A stretch of 32,556 bases of DNA from Akkermansia muciniphila (GCA_945878585.1 CAMDXQ010000009.1:1-32556), one strand, 5' to 3'. Counted from the stretch's first letter, positions 6,675 through 16,279 are shown. A program made the numbers and translations. The notes: generated from the letters alone by a model not told the origin.

Positions 6675-9600
6675 ATGAAGATGGACCCGCGTGATGTGGA
6701 TGTGGATTTGGCCATGAAGCGTTTTCTCAACCTACCGGACGGTAAGTCGGATGCGTGGGGTGAGTCGATCGGCGAGTTGCAGGTGGACATGCCCGAGATC
6801 GAGGTGATCGACGGGGATTCCCACCACGCATTTCAGTTGGCGGAAGTAGCAGAAATGGTCGGCCGGAGTTTGGCTCGGTGGTTGAAGGCCAAGGGGCAGG
6901 AGTCGATTTTCACCGAAACAAATCGCCGTTGGGTTGCTAAAATTTGTACGGAAGTTGGTCGCAACCTAGCCCGTCAGGCCCTTGCCGAGAGGCCGTTGAG
7001 ACTTAAGATTGAAGATTTGCAAACCTTGGTGGAGAAAACTCTAGTGGATAACAACGCGTATGATGTGGCTCGAAGCCTGGTGGGAGAGCGACGTGAGCGT
7101 CCTCCCGTTGTGCCGGGGCCCGGAGAGCCTGCTGCTTGTACGGTGCGATTGATCCGTCGGCAGGGGCAAACGGTCCCGTGGAATGAGTCGAAGATCGAGG
7201 TGGCGGTATGTCAGGCGTTTCTTTCCTTACGGATGGACGCATCGTCCGCTCCAGAGATTGCCCGTGCGGTAACGGTAAGAGTGACCGAATTGGGTCAAGC
7301 GACCGTGCATATCGAGGAAGTCCAAGATCTGGTGCAGGAAGAGCTGATGCGGGCCGGGCACTACAAGGTGGCTGAACGTTATATCATTTATCGCGCCATG
7401 CGTGCCGATCAGCGTGAGCGGAAGGCCCGGGGCGAGGTTGCTGCGGCTCCAACCGATCCGACGGAGGGGATGGTGGTGGTTGCCAATTTGGATGGAACAA
7501 CCTTTTTGTGGGACGGAGCGGATTTGCGTTCCAGGATTGAGTTTGCCTCGATCGGATTGGATCTGTGTCTTTCTGCCGGGGAGATCGAAAAAGAGTTGCG
7601 GAGGTCTGTTTTCGATGGAATGAAGCGATCGGATCTTAATAACACAATCAGTCTGAATGCCAAGACCCTGATCGAGAAAGATGCGGATTTCGCTAAATTT
7701 GCCGGAAGAATTCAGCTCACCTTTATTTATGAGGAGGTGCTGGGCTGGGATATTTTACGGGATGGAATCCGTGCGTTGCGGGATTTCCACCGTAAGAAGT
7801 TTGTGGAAACGATCCAGCGCGGAGTGGAGATCAACCGGTATAGCGCAGTTCTGCAAAAATATGACCTAGAGAAACTGGCGGCGGCACTTGATCCATTGGC
7901 GGATCTGGAGTTGGACTTCTTGGGAGTCCAGACGTTGTACGATCGGTATTTGATCGTTGATAAGCAGGCGGATGTTTCCCGCAGGTTGGAGACACCTCAA
8001 TTCTTCTGGATGCGTGTCGCGATGGGGCTTTTCCATGCAGAACCGAAAGATCGGGAAGTACGGGTTCTAGAGCTCTACAATCTCTACAAGAGTCGGCGGT
8101 TCTGCTCGTCGACGCCCACGTTGTTTAATTCGGGAACGAAGCACAGTCAGCTTTCGTCCTGCTACCTGTACTGGGTCGACGATTCGATCGAGGCGATCAT
8201 GCAGCGTGGCGTTGCGGAAAATGCAATGCTTTCGAAGTGGGCGGGCGGCTTGGGAGGTTCTTGGACCAGCGTCCGGGGAACCGGCAGCTACATCGGCGGA
8301 ACGAACGGAGAGAGCCAAGGGGTCATTCCTTTCCTTAAACTGCACAACGATCTTCTCGTCGCAGTGAATCAGGGAGGCAAGCGGAAGGGTTCGGGCTGTG
8401 CCTATTTGGAGACTTGGCATAACGACCTGTTCGACTTTCTCGAGTTGAGGAAGAACACCGGGGACGATCGGCGCCGTTGCCATGACATGAATACGGCCAA
8501 CTGGATTCCTGATTTGTTCATGAAGCGGATGGAAGCCCGAGAAGACTGGACCTTCTTCCGGACGAGTGATGCTGCGGACCTTCACCATCTCTATGGGAAG
8601 AAGTTCGAAGAGCAGTATGTGGCTTATGAGAAACGGGCCGAGAAGGGCGAAATTTGGAGCCATAAGGTTCCTGCCATCGAGGTTTGGAAGAGAATGCTCT
8701 CCATGCTGTTCGAGACGGGGCATCCGTGGATCACCTTTAAGGACGCCTGCAACATTCGGAGTCCCCAGGATCACGTGGGCGTGATCCATAGCTCCAATCT
8801 TTGCACGGAGATCACCCTCAACACGGGGAAGGATGAAACCGCTGTTTGCAATCTGGGTTCGATCATTCTCGACACCCATATCCTTCCAGACGGATCGCTC
8901 GATCATGCGAAGCTGCGGGATACGGTCCGAGTGGCGGTCCGAGCTTTGGATAATGTGATCGACATCAACTTCTACCCAACGGAAGCCGCAAAAACGGCGA
9001 ATTCCCGTCACCGCCCGATCGGGCTTGGGGTGATGGGGCTCCAGAATGCCCTCTACATGAAGGGGCTTTCCTTTGAGTCGGAGGGTGCGGTGGAATTTAA
9101 CGATGAGATGATGGAAGCGATCGCTTACTACGCATACGAGGCTTCGAGTGATTTGGCGGCGGAGAAGGGCACCTATTCCACGTACAAGGGTTCGAAGTGG
9201 GATCGTGGACTCCTTCCTCAGGATACGGTTGACCTACTGGAGCAGGAGCGGGGAGTCGAAGTCGAAGTCCCCCGCGGCGGCCGGATGGATTGGAAACCGT
9301 TACGAGAAAAAATCCGCACTCATGGAATGCGAAATTCCAATGTGTTGGCGATTGCTCCGACGGCAACCATCTCGAATATCACCGGAACGTCTCCTTGCAT
9401 TGAGCCGACTTACAAGAATCTTTTCGTGAAGAGCAATCTTTCCGGGGAGTTCATTGTTTTGAATCCTTTCTTGGTGAAAGATCTAAAGAAGGCCGGTCTA
9501 TGGAACCAGGAGATGGTGGATCAGCTGAAGTACTTTGACGGAGAGCTCGGTTCGATTGAAGGGATGCCCGAGGAGTTGAAGAAGAGGTACCTGACCGCCT

Positions 9601-9947
9601 TTGCAGTGGGCTTTGAGTGGATCATGAAGGCGGCGGCTCGCCGGCAGAAGTGGATTGATCAAGCCCAGTCCTTGAACCTGTTTTTGGGTCAGCCTGACCT
9701 GAAGGTTCTTTCAAGGATGTATCGGTTGGCCTGGCATCAAGGACTGAAGACGACCTACTATCTACGGACATTGGGAGCTTCGAACATTGAGAAAGCCACT
9801 GTGAAGCTGAAAAAAGAGGTGAGAGCTGGTCTGCAGGATCCTGAAGCTTCACATGATGCATCCAAAAAAACCTTCAGTGCCGAGGAAAAGTTGGCCTGTT
9901 CAATCGAAGCCATGCGCAATGGCGGCGAGTGCGAGGCCTGTCAGTAG
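6675..9947 (+). CDS. nrdA: Ribonucleoside-diphosphate reductase alpha subunit with ATP-cone region(s)
   Basis: 1090 aa. ATP-cone TVRLIRRQGQTVPWNESKIEVAVCQAF...; catalytic TLFNSGTKHSQLSSCYLYWVDDS, HSSNLCTEITLNTGKDETAVCNLGS, ANSRHRPIGLGVMGLQ; C-terminal CEACQ. Confidence 0.96.
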   Translation: MKMDPRDVDVDLAMKRFLNLPDGKSDAWGESIGELQVDMPEIEVIDGDSHHAFQLAEVAEMVGRSLARWLKAKGQESIFTETNRRWVAKICTEVGRNLARQALAERPLRLKIEDLQTLVEKTLVDNNAYDVARSLVGERRERPPVVPGPGEPAACTVRLIRRQGQTVPWNESKIEVAVCQAFLSLRMDASSAPEIARAVTVRVTELGQATVHIEEVQDLVQEELMRAGHYKVAERYIIYRAMRADQRERKARGEVAAAPTDPTEGMVVVANLDGTTFLWDGADLRSRIEFASIGLDLCLSAGEIEKELRRSVFDGMKRSDLNNTISLNAKTLIEKDADFAKFAGRIQLTFIYEEVLGWDILRDGIRALRDFHRKKFVETIQRGVEINRYSAVLQKYDLEKLAAALDPLADLELDFLGVQTLYDRYLIVDKQADVSRRLETPQFFWMRVAMGLFHAEPKDREVRVLELYNLYKSRRFCSSTPTLFNSGTKHSQLSSCYLYWVDDSIEAIMQRGVAENAMLSKWAGGLGGSWTSVRGTGSYIGGTNGESQGVIPFLKLHNDLLVAVNQGGKRKGSGCAYLETWHNDLFDFLELRKNTGDDRRRCHDMNTANWIPDLFMKRMEAREDWTFFRTSDAADLHHLYGKKFEEQYVAYEKRAEKGEIWSHKVPAIEVWKRMLSMLFETGHPWITFKDACNIRSPQDHVGVIHSSNLCTEITLNTGKDETAVCNLGSIILDTHILPDGSLDHAKLRDTVRVAVRALDNVIDINFYPTEAAKTANSRHRPIGLGVMGLQNALYMKGLSFESEGAVEFNDEMMEAIAYYAYEASSDLAAEKGTYSTYKGSKWDRGLLPQDTVDLLEQERGVEVEVPRGGRMDWKPLREKIRTHGMRNSNVLAIAPTATISNITGTSPCIEPTYKNLFVKSNLSGEFIVLNPFLVKDLKKAGLWNQEMVDQLKYFDGELGSIEGMPEELKKRYLTAFAVGFEWIMKAAARRQKWIDQAQSLNLFLGQPDLKVLSRMYRLAWHQGLKTTYYLRTLGASNIEKATVKLKKEVRAGLQDPEASHDASKKTFSAEEKLACSIEAMRNGGECEACQ

Positions 9948-9993
9948 GTCTGAAATGGCTTGAAGCGAGCAGGAAAGTGCCCAGCCTTACTCT

Positions 9994-10233
9994 ATGAACA
10001 AACAACAGATCCAATTCCTCAGTAACCTCTGCTTCGCCTTGGGATTCTTGTCGATCATCGGTTCAGTGATGATCTGGTTTTCTGCAGGTGGCCAATTTGG
10101 TGCACCCGGAGTGGATGCTTTGGCAGACCTAAAGCGGGCGTATGCGGAACGTTTTGGAATCTTTGTCGGGCTTTGGGCCCCGACGTTCATGATTCTGTCG
10201 AATCGTCTACACCACTACGCTGAAAAGCGATAA
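9994..10233 (+). CDS. Small membrane protein of unknown function (two predicted TM segments)
   Basis: 79 aa MNKQQIQFLSNLCFALGFLSIIGSVMIWFSAGGQF...RFGIFVGLWAPTFMILSNRLHHYAEKR. Confidence 0.6.
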   Translation: MNKQQIQFLSNLCFALGFLSIIGSVMIWFSAGGQFGAPGVDALADLKRAYAERFGIFVGLWAPTFMILSNRLHHYAEKR

Positions 10234-10266
10234 TTTCCAGCACCTGACAGATCCCAGTTCGTTCTT

Positions 10267-11142
10267 TTAAACTGTTCTGGGTATCGAACGGACGATTTGA
10301 ATTCCGTTATTGTCGGCTGAAAGAACCTGGATCTCGACGGATTTGAGGCCTGCCTTCTGTAGAGATCGTTTCATTGCCGCACCGATTGTGGATTCTCCTT
10401 TGAGACAGATCGCCATGACCGTGGGCCCAGCTCCGCTCAGAAAAGCTCCAATGGCTCCCGCCTTTTCGGCGCTATGGATCGCATCCTTGAGTCCGGGCAC
10501 AAGGGTGGCACGGTAGGGTTGATGGAGACGATCGGAGAACGATCCTCGAGCTTCTTCATACTTCTTTTCAAAAAAGGCTGCTGTGATACGAGAGGCACTG
10601 CGTAGATTCGCTACGGCATCCTGAAAGGGGACCCTGGAGGGAAGGAGGGAACGGGCGGCACGGGTGGAGGTTTCGAGTTTTGGAATGGCGGCGACGAACT
10701 TCAAACGATTGGAGACTTTGGTGCGGGCCGGATGGATTCCGGCACAAACGACAAATCCACCCAAAACGGCGGCGGTGATATTGTCGGGATGCCCTTCCAG
10801 AGTGGTCGCGGTCTCAATCAACCAAGGCAGATCCAGGGTTCGACGGTGGATCTTGTCGAGAGCGGCGAGCATGCCAAGGCGGACGGTGGCACTGCTGCCG
10901 AGACCACGAGAGCGGGGGACATGTCCACGAACTACGAGGCGATATGGTTTCCTTGGGAGTTTTCTGGATTTGTGATAAGCCGCTATGATTTCTGAGGAGA
11001 AAGCATCCGGAGTCTCGGGATGTCCAGGCTCGACGGTGATGTAGTTATAGAGATTGAGGGCGAGGCCAAAGGCATCAAATCCCGGGCCAAGATTGGCGGT
11101 TGTAGCTGGAACACGAATCCAGAATGGGATAGGAGGTTTCAC
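10267..11142 (-). CDS. thrB: Homoserine kinase (GHMP family)
   Basis: 291 aa. IRVPATTANLGPGFDAFGLALNLYN, RGLGSSATVRLGML, GAFLSGAGPTVMAIC. Confidence 0.92.
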   Translation of the reverse strand: MKPPIPFWIRVPATTANLGPGFDAFGLALNLYNYITVEPGHPETPDAFSSEIIAAYHKSRKLPRKPYRLVVRGHVPRSRGLGSSATVRLGMLAALDKIHRRTLDLPWLIETATTLEGHPDNITAAVLGGFVVCAGIHPARTKVSNRLKFVAAIPKLETSTRAARSLLPSRVPFQDAVANLRSASRITAAFFEKKYEEARGSFSDRLHQPYRATLVPGLKDAIHSAEKAGAIGAFLSGAGPTVMAICLKGESTIGAAMKRSLQKAGLKSVEIQVLSADNNGIQIVRSIPRTV

Positions 11143-11996
11143 GATATGGAGGGGAACCGGAAGAACTTTTCCGCAGCTGAGGTCGTTTCGCGAGCGATTT
11201 CTTCCAAGGTTGTTCCACGGAGGGAGGCTACCCTTTCAGCTACCAACCTTGTGTATGCAGGTTCACACCGCTTGCCTCGGTGGGGTTCGGGAGAGAGATA
11301 GGGGCAATCGGTCTCAAGAAAGAAGGAACCTGCGGGAACTTTTTGGACACAGGCATGAAGGTCGCGGGCATTTTTAAAGGTGACGATCCCTGTAAAGGAG
11401 ATGGAGTGGCCTAGTTCGATCAGTTCTTGGGCTTGAGTATGGCTTCCTGAAAAGCAGTGAAAAACAGCCCGAAGACGACCCGAAAATGGCTTCAGGTTGG
11501 ACAAAGTATCGGCCCAGCTGTCTCTTTGATGGACGACAACGTTGAGTTGCAGTCGTGCAGCCAGATCGAGCTGCTCTTGGAAAAATGTGGCTTGGCGATT
11601 TTTGATCTCTGCATCGGCGAGAAGGAGTTCCTCGCTTCCGGGGGGAACTCCGCCAGTGGTCGAGGAGGATTCGGCAAACGGAGTAGATCGGCTGGGGAGG
11701 CGATGGTAATCAAGTCCGCACTCTCCTAGGGCAACGACCTTAGGATGTTGGGCGAGCTTTGCGAGTTGCTCGATGGCTGAATCTGGAGCTTCCTGGACTT
11801 CCGAGGGGTGGAGACCCACGGTGGCAAAGACATGGGGGTAGGAGTCGGCTAAGGCAAGGGCAGCCCGGCTAGTTTCAAGGGTCGTTCCAATCGAAATGAG
11901 GCGAGTGACGCCTGCTTGTGAGGCCCGTTGGATGACATCAGCGCGGTCGGCGTCAAAATCGGGGAAGTCGAGGTGGCTATGGGTATCGATCAGCAC
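11139..11996 (-). CDS. TatD-family metal-dependent hydrolase/DNase
   Basis: MLIDTHSHLDFPDFDADR, VGLHPSEVQE, ALGECGLDYHR, VFHCFSGS, FLETDCPYLSPEPHRGKRCEP. Confidence 0.93.
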   Translation of the reverse strand: MLIDTHSHLDFPDFDADRADVIQRASQAGVTRLISIGTTLETSRAALALADSYPHVFATVGLHPSEVQEAPDSAIEQLAKLAQHPKVVALGECGLDYHRLPSRSTPFAESSSTTGGVPPGSEELLLADAEIKNRQATFFQEQLDLAARLQLNVVVHQRDSWADTLSNLKPFSGRLRAVFHCFSGSHTQAQELIELGHSISFTGIVTFKNARDLHACVQKVPAGSFFLETDCPYLSPEPHRGKRCEPAYTRLVAERVASLRGTTLEEIARETTSAAEKFFRFPSIS

Positions 11997-12094
11997 AGCA
12001 AGGGCATGTTAAAGCAGGGAAAGTCGAAAAAGGAGAGTTTTATCCAAAGAACAATTTCTTTTCCCGCCGAGAAAGAGGAAGGTAGAAACCTTCC

Positions 12095-12526
12095 ATGAGT
12101 CACAAGTGCTGCTCGGGGGAAAGTCACGACCATGGGGACGTCCCAACGGCAAAAGAGATTGAAAATCGGCCGCAGGAGTGTGAGAGGATCGTTCGTCGAC
12201 TTCTGGAGCGAATCGACACTCACGTCGCGTCGTTAGCCAAAAGCGATCTCAGCATCAACTGGGCGGAGATGCAGCTGGTCTTGCTTGCCTTGGATGCGGA
12301 TGCGGAGGGTCGGGATGTGAATGTGCATTTGGACGGAGGGCATGAAATCTCTGCTTATGTGAGGCGGAATCTTTTCGATGAGCTTGTGGGGGAACCGAGC
12401 AATATCTTTTACACCACCCAAGTGGATGCCAAAACGGTGCGGTATGAAGCGTTGCCGAAGGACTTTTGGAAAGAGTGCATTGCACTCTTGAGACAAAAGC
12501 TGACAGAACTAAGACAAAGAGATTAG
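12095..12526 (+). CDS. Hypothetical protein with Cys/His-rich N-terminus
   Basis: 143 aa MSHKCCSGESHDHGDVPTAKEIENRPQECERIVRR... Good start context; stop overlaps the convergent hupE stop (TTAG). Confidence 0.65.
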   Translation: MSHKCCSGESHDHGDVPTAKEIENRPQECERIVRRLLERIDTHVASLAKSDLSINWAEMQLVLLALDADAEGRDVNVHLDGGHEISAYVRRNLFDELVGEPSNIFYTTQVDAKTVRYEALPKDFWKECIALLRQKLTELRQRD

Positions 12527-13143
12527 TGGGTGCAGCTTGTCAGTGGTGAGTTGCAAGAAGGTTTGGCAGGGAGACAGGCTTGGCTGAGGAAGTAAGCCCC
12601 CACAACGGCAATTGCGACACCGCTGGCACGTAGGAGGAAGGAGTGGCGAGGTTGGCGGGTAGCCAACCAGCCCAGAAGCACGCCTGAGAGGTGAATCAGT
12701 GTGGTTCCAAGAACAAACCCCAACGCGTAGAGAGCGGGTTGGGCCGATCCGGGCATTTCCTCCCCGTGAGCGTGTCCATGGAAAAGGGCGAAGAAGGCAA
12801 CACCAGTCATGGTGATAGCCATGGGAAACTTTTTATCGATGGCGATGGCCAAGCCGAGAGCAAGGACGGAAGCGGCGATCGCAATTTCCACCGAGAAAAA
12901 AGGGATTCCGAGCATGCCAAAGATTCCGCCGACGAGCATGAACGAGACAAAGGTCAGGGGAACAGTCCAGATCGCACGACCGCCCATCTGAGCGCTGAGG
13001 ATCCCGACGCTAAGCATCGCCAGGAGATGATCCAGACCCAAAACGGGATGGGTGAAGCCATTGGTGAATCCCAGCGCTTCATGGCCGGTGTGGGCAAAGA
13101 GGGGGGCGGGCAGAAGGCAAAGAAGGAGCAGAATTAATTTCAT
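12523..13143 (-). CDS. hupE: HupE/UreJ-family (nickel/cobalt) transporter
   Basis: MKLILLLLCLLPAPLFAHTGHEALGFTNGFTHPVLGLDHLLAMLSVGILSAQMGGRAIW...ALFHGHAHGEEMP. Start taken at the signal-peptide Met, not the longer ORF start at 13341. Confidence 0.88.
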   Translation of the reverse strand: MKLILLLLCLLPAPLFAHTGHEALGFTNGFTHPVLGLDHLLAMLSVGILSAQMGGRAIWTVPLTFVSFMLVGGIFGMLGIPFFSVEIAIAASVLALGLAIAIDKKFPMAITMTGVAFFALFHGHAHGEEMPGSAQPALYALGFVLGTTLIHLSGVLLGWLATRQPRHSFLLRASGVAIAVVGAYFLSQACLPAKPSCNSPLTSCTH

Positions 13144-13267
13144 AGGGCAATTGTAAGTGGGAAAAATGAGGGCGCAAAGTGAAAATCGGAGTGGGTGAAT
13201 TGGATCCGTGTAACGTTGAGGAGAAGATCGTTCATGAGCGTTGACCTGGGGGTCGGATTCAGAAAAG

Positions 13268-13663
13268 ATGCAGGGCATGGGACACAAAGGTTGGACATCA
13301 AAACTGGCGGGTCCGGCGATCGGGCCATACCGGCAAGCCACGGAAGCGGGCGGCTTTGTTTATCTTTCAGGGCAGCTCGCTTTGGATGAGGCTGGAAATT
13401 TACTGAATGGATCCGTGGCTGAGCAGACACGGAAGGCTTTGGAACGAGCCCAAAGCCTGTTGAAAGAGGGAGGGTTGAGTCTAGCGGATGTGGTGAAGGC
13501 GACTGTTTTCTTGACCGACCTAAAGACTTTTCCTGAGATGAACGGGGTGTATGCAGAATTTTTTCCCCAAGATCCACCCAGTCGTTCCACGATTCAGGTC
13601 GCCGCATTACCCAAAGGGGGAGCAGTAGAGATTGAGTTGCTGGCCCGACGTCCAGGCTCATGA
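13268..13663 (+). CDS. ridA: RidA/YjgF/Rid family protein
   Basis: GPAIGPYRQATEAGGFVYLSGQLALDEAGNLLNG...RKALERAQSLLKEGGLSLADVVKATVFLTDLKTFPEMNGVYAEFFP...PSRSTIQVAALPKGGAVEIELLA. Confidence 0.92.
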   Translation: MQGMGHKGWTSKLAGPAIGPYRQATEAGGFVYLSGQLALDEAGNLLNGSVAEQTRKALERAQSLLKEGGLSLADVVKATVFLTDLKTFPEMNGVYAEFFPQDPPSRSTIQVAALPKGGAVEIELLARRPGS

Positions 13664-14229
13664 CCGCAGATCAGGTTCTTGAGGTTTTTCGCCGCTGCGG
13701 AGCCCTCCTCCATGGGCATTTTATTCTGCGATCGGGTTTGCACAGCCGAACTTTTTTTCAGTGCGCCCTTGTTTTGCAAGACCCGGTAGCGACGTCCGAG
13801 TTGTGTGGGGCCTTGGTGGAAAAGGTGAAGGTGGACAAGTGGGTCTTTCATTCGGTGATTTCGCCAGCGATGGGGGGAATTTTGGTGGGTCATGAGGTGG
13901 CCCGGCATTTGGGGCGGAGACATATCTTTGCGGAAAAGGTTGAAGGTCAGTTAAGGATTCGGCGATTTGACGTCAAACCCGGGGAAAGATTTCTGGTGGT
14001 GGAGGATGTGATTACCACAGGAAGCGCCGTCCGGGAGGTGATTCAGCGGGTCAAAGAAGCGGGTGGGGAAGTGGCCGGAGTAGCCTGCCTGGTAAATCGA
14101 AGCGAGACCAAGCCCGAATTGGGTGTGCCGATGTGCTCTCTTTTGTCCCTTCCGGTTGAGACATTTTCGGCTAGCTCGATTCCTGAAGATTTGCAGAAGA
14201 TCCCTGCGGTGAAACCGGGAAGTCGCTAG
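13660..14229 (+). CDS. pyrE: Orotate phosphoribosyltransferase
   Basis: 189 aa. GALLHGHFILRSGLHSRTFFQCALVLQDP, PRPP motif FLVVEDVITTGSAVREVI. Confidence 0.92.
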   Translation: MTADQVLEVFRRCGALLHGHFILRSGLHSRTFFQCALVLQDPVATSELCGALVEKVKVDKWVFHSVISPAMGGILVGHEVARHLGRRHIFAEKVEGQLRIRRFDVKPGERFLVVEDVITTGSAVREVIQRVKEAGGEVAGVACLVNRSETKPELGVPMCSLLSLPVETFSASSIPEDLQKIPAVKPGSR

Positions 14230-14276
14230 GAGGTTTCCGGCTTGGCCTTTGGTCGCATATGCGTTCCAATTGATGG

Positions 14277-14804
14277 ATGAAACGCACCCCTCAACTGATC
14301 CGTTTCACTTGGGATTTGGGGAAAGTGCCCCTCCAGCAGCCCTCTCTTCCCGCCAAGCACGAGATTAAACTCCAGCCGAATCCCAATGTGGAGGTATTAT
14401 GGGAAGGGATTCAACGGGCCTTTTTGAACGAAAAGTCGTGGATTGTGGGTCTGGAGGCTCATTTGGAGCAGTTGCGACAAAAAACTTTCCCCGAGGGCAA
14501 GCCGCTGGTTGGAATGGAAATTCTAGTGCTATCCCATGGTTCCCGAGTCATTGGTTTAAGCGCTTTGCAGCCGAAGGAGGGGGAAGAACCCCAGCTTCTT
14601 TCCGGGGTCATTCTGGATTATGAGTACCAGCGACGTGGCTTGGGGGTGGCTCTGTTACAGGCTTCATTACGCCATTTGGCGGAAAAGGGATTGGAGAAGG
14701 CTTCGGTGATCACACGGGAGGGAATTCCTGCTGCCCGTTATCTTTATCCCAAGTTTGGCGGACAAGGTTCGGTGATTGAATCCAAGGCCCCGACTGGGGT
14801 CTAA
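14277..14804 (+). CDS. GNAT-family N-acetyltransferase
   Basis: 175 aa. SGVILDYEYQRRGLGVALLQASLRHLAEKGLEKASVITREGIPAARYLYPKFG. Confidence 0.75.
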   Translation: MKRTPQLIRFTWDLGKVPLQQPSLPAKHEIKLQPNPNVEVLWEGIQRAFLNEKSWIVGLEAHLEQLRQKTFPEGKPLVGMEILVLSHGSRVIGLSALQPKEGEEPQLLSGVILDYEYQRRGLGVALLQASLRHLAEKGLEKASVITREGIPAARYLYPKFGGQGSVIESKAPTGV

Positions 14805-14806
14805 CC

Positions 14807-16225
14807 ATGACGCCTTCTTTTGACCTGGCCGTAATCGGCGGGGGAAGTGCGGGTTATGCGGCGGCGCGAACAGCGCAGGGACTAGGTCTGAAAGTGGCTG
14901 TGATCGAAGGGGGGAAGGAGGTCGGAGGCCTTTGTATTTTGCGTGGATGTATGCCGACCAAAACATTCTTAGAGAGTGCCCATCGGAACCATGAAATCGC
15001 ACGCGCGGCTGAATTTGGAATCCGAGTGGGTAAGCCAAAGCCTGACTGGAAAGCGATTCTGAAAAGAAAAGACCGTCTAATCCGGGAGTTTGCCGATTAC
15101 AGAAAAGGACAGTTGGAGAGGGGAGATTTCACCTTTTATCGGGCTTATGCAAAATTTCGGGGACCGCATCACCTCGGGTTGGAGTCTGTGGGCAAAGACA
15201 AGGTCCCGGCGGAAATCGAGGCGAAAAGTTTTGTAGTGGCGACGGGATCAAGGACAGCCAAGCGTGAAATCCCGGGATTGGAAAAGACGGGGTACTGGAC
15301 GAGTGATGATTGTTTGCGGGTCGGGAAGCCGATCAAAAGCCTGATCGTGCTTGGAGGGCGGGCTGTGGGGCTGGAATTTGCCCAGTATTACGCCCACCTG
15401 GGAGTCAAGGTCACTGTTATCCAACGAAGTTCCCAGTTGTTGCCGGAATCAGACCCTGAGGTGGGGCAAGTTTTGGGGAAAGTCTTTCGGCAGGATGGGA
15501 CGGATGTTTTTTGCGGGACGGAGATCGTGCAGGTGATCCAAAAAGGAAAAACAAAGAGGGTGGAGTTTCTGCAAGGGGGTAAAAAAAAATCAGTGGAAGC
15601 GGAGCAGATTCTTCAGGCTCTTGGTCGGGAGCCGGATTTGTCGGAGCTAAAGTGTGAGAATGCGGGAGTTGAAATCACAAAGGGCAAAATTGTGGTATCT
15701 GAAACCCAGCAAAGCGGTGTTCCGCATATCTTTGCGGCGGGAGATGTGTGTGGACCGTACGAGGTGGTACATCTGGCGATCCAGCAAGGGGAGGTAGCAG
15801 CGAAAAACGCGGCTCAACTTCTTAAGGGTGGAGATCTGCGGGAGAAGATGGATTATCGAATGAAGCTGGAGGTGATCTTTACTTCGCCCGAGGCGGCTGG
15901 GGTGGGGTATTCGGAACGGGAGTGTCGTGCAAAGGGGTGGGATATCCTGACGGCGAGTTATCCTTTCGCCGATCATGGGAAGTCGATTGTGATGGGGGAG
16001 ATGAACGGCTTTGTGAAACTGATCGCATTAAAGGAAAGGGGACAAATTGTGGGTGCAGAGGTGGTGGGCCCCCATGCCTCAGATCTGATTCACGAGCCGA
16101 TGGCGGTGATGAGGTATCGTGGGACGGCGACAGAGATTGCGGAGATGCCCCACTATCATCCCACCCTCTCCGAGATCTGGACTTATCCTGCTGAGGATAT
16201 TGCGGAGAAAATCGGCACTTATTGA
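14807..16225 (+). CDS. Pyridine nucleotide-disulfide oxidoreductase (dihydrolipoamide dehydrogenase/mercuric reductase-like)
   Basis: 472 aa. FAD motif VIGGGSAGYAAARTAQ, redox site GGLCILRGCMPTKT, IFAAGDVCGPYEVVHLAIQQG, C-terminal HYHPTLSE. Confidence 0.9.
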   Translation: MTPSFDLAVIGGGSAGYAAARTAQGLGLKVAVIEGGKEVGGLCILRGCMPTKTFLESAHRNHEIARAAEFGIRVGKPKPDWKAILKRKDRLIREFADYRKGQLERGDFTFYRAYAKFRGPHHLGLESVGKDKVPAEIEAKSFVVATGSRTAKREIPGLEKTGYWTSDDCLRVGKPIKSLIVLGGRAVGLEFAQYYAHLGVKVTVIQRSSQLLPESDPEVGQVLGKVFRQDGTDVFCGTEIVQVIQKGKTKRVEFLQGGKKKSVEAEQILQALGREPDLSELKCENAGVEITKGKIVVSETQQSGVPHIFAAGDVCGPYEVVHLAIQQGEVAAKNAAQLLKGGDLREKMDYRMKLEVIFTSPEAAGVGYSERECRAKGWDILTASYPFADHGKSIVMGEMNGFVKLIALKERGQIVGAEVVGPHASDLIHEPMAVMRYRGTATEIAEMPHYHPTLSEIWTYPAEDIAEKIGTY

Positions 16226-16279
16226 CACGGAAATCTGTGTTTTGTTGTCTTTGGGTTTTTGCTCTGGTTTTTTGAAGAG

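Noticed and set aside
8067-9011. 314-aa minus-strand ORF inside nrdA
   Set aside because: Fully antisense to conserved NrdA catalytic motifs. A shadow ORF from high-GC codon bias.
13144-13341. N-terminal extension of the HupE ORF
   Set aside because: The signal-peptide-like start MKLILLLLCLLPAPLFA at 13143 is the natural N-terminus. The upstream residues are low quality and unrelated.
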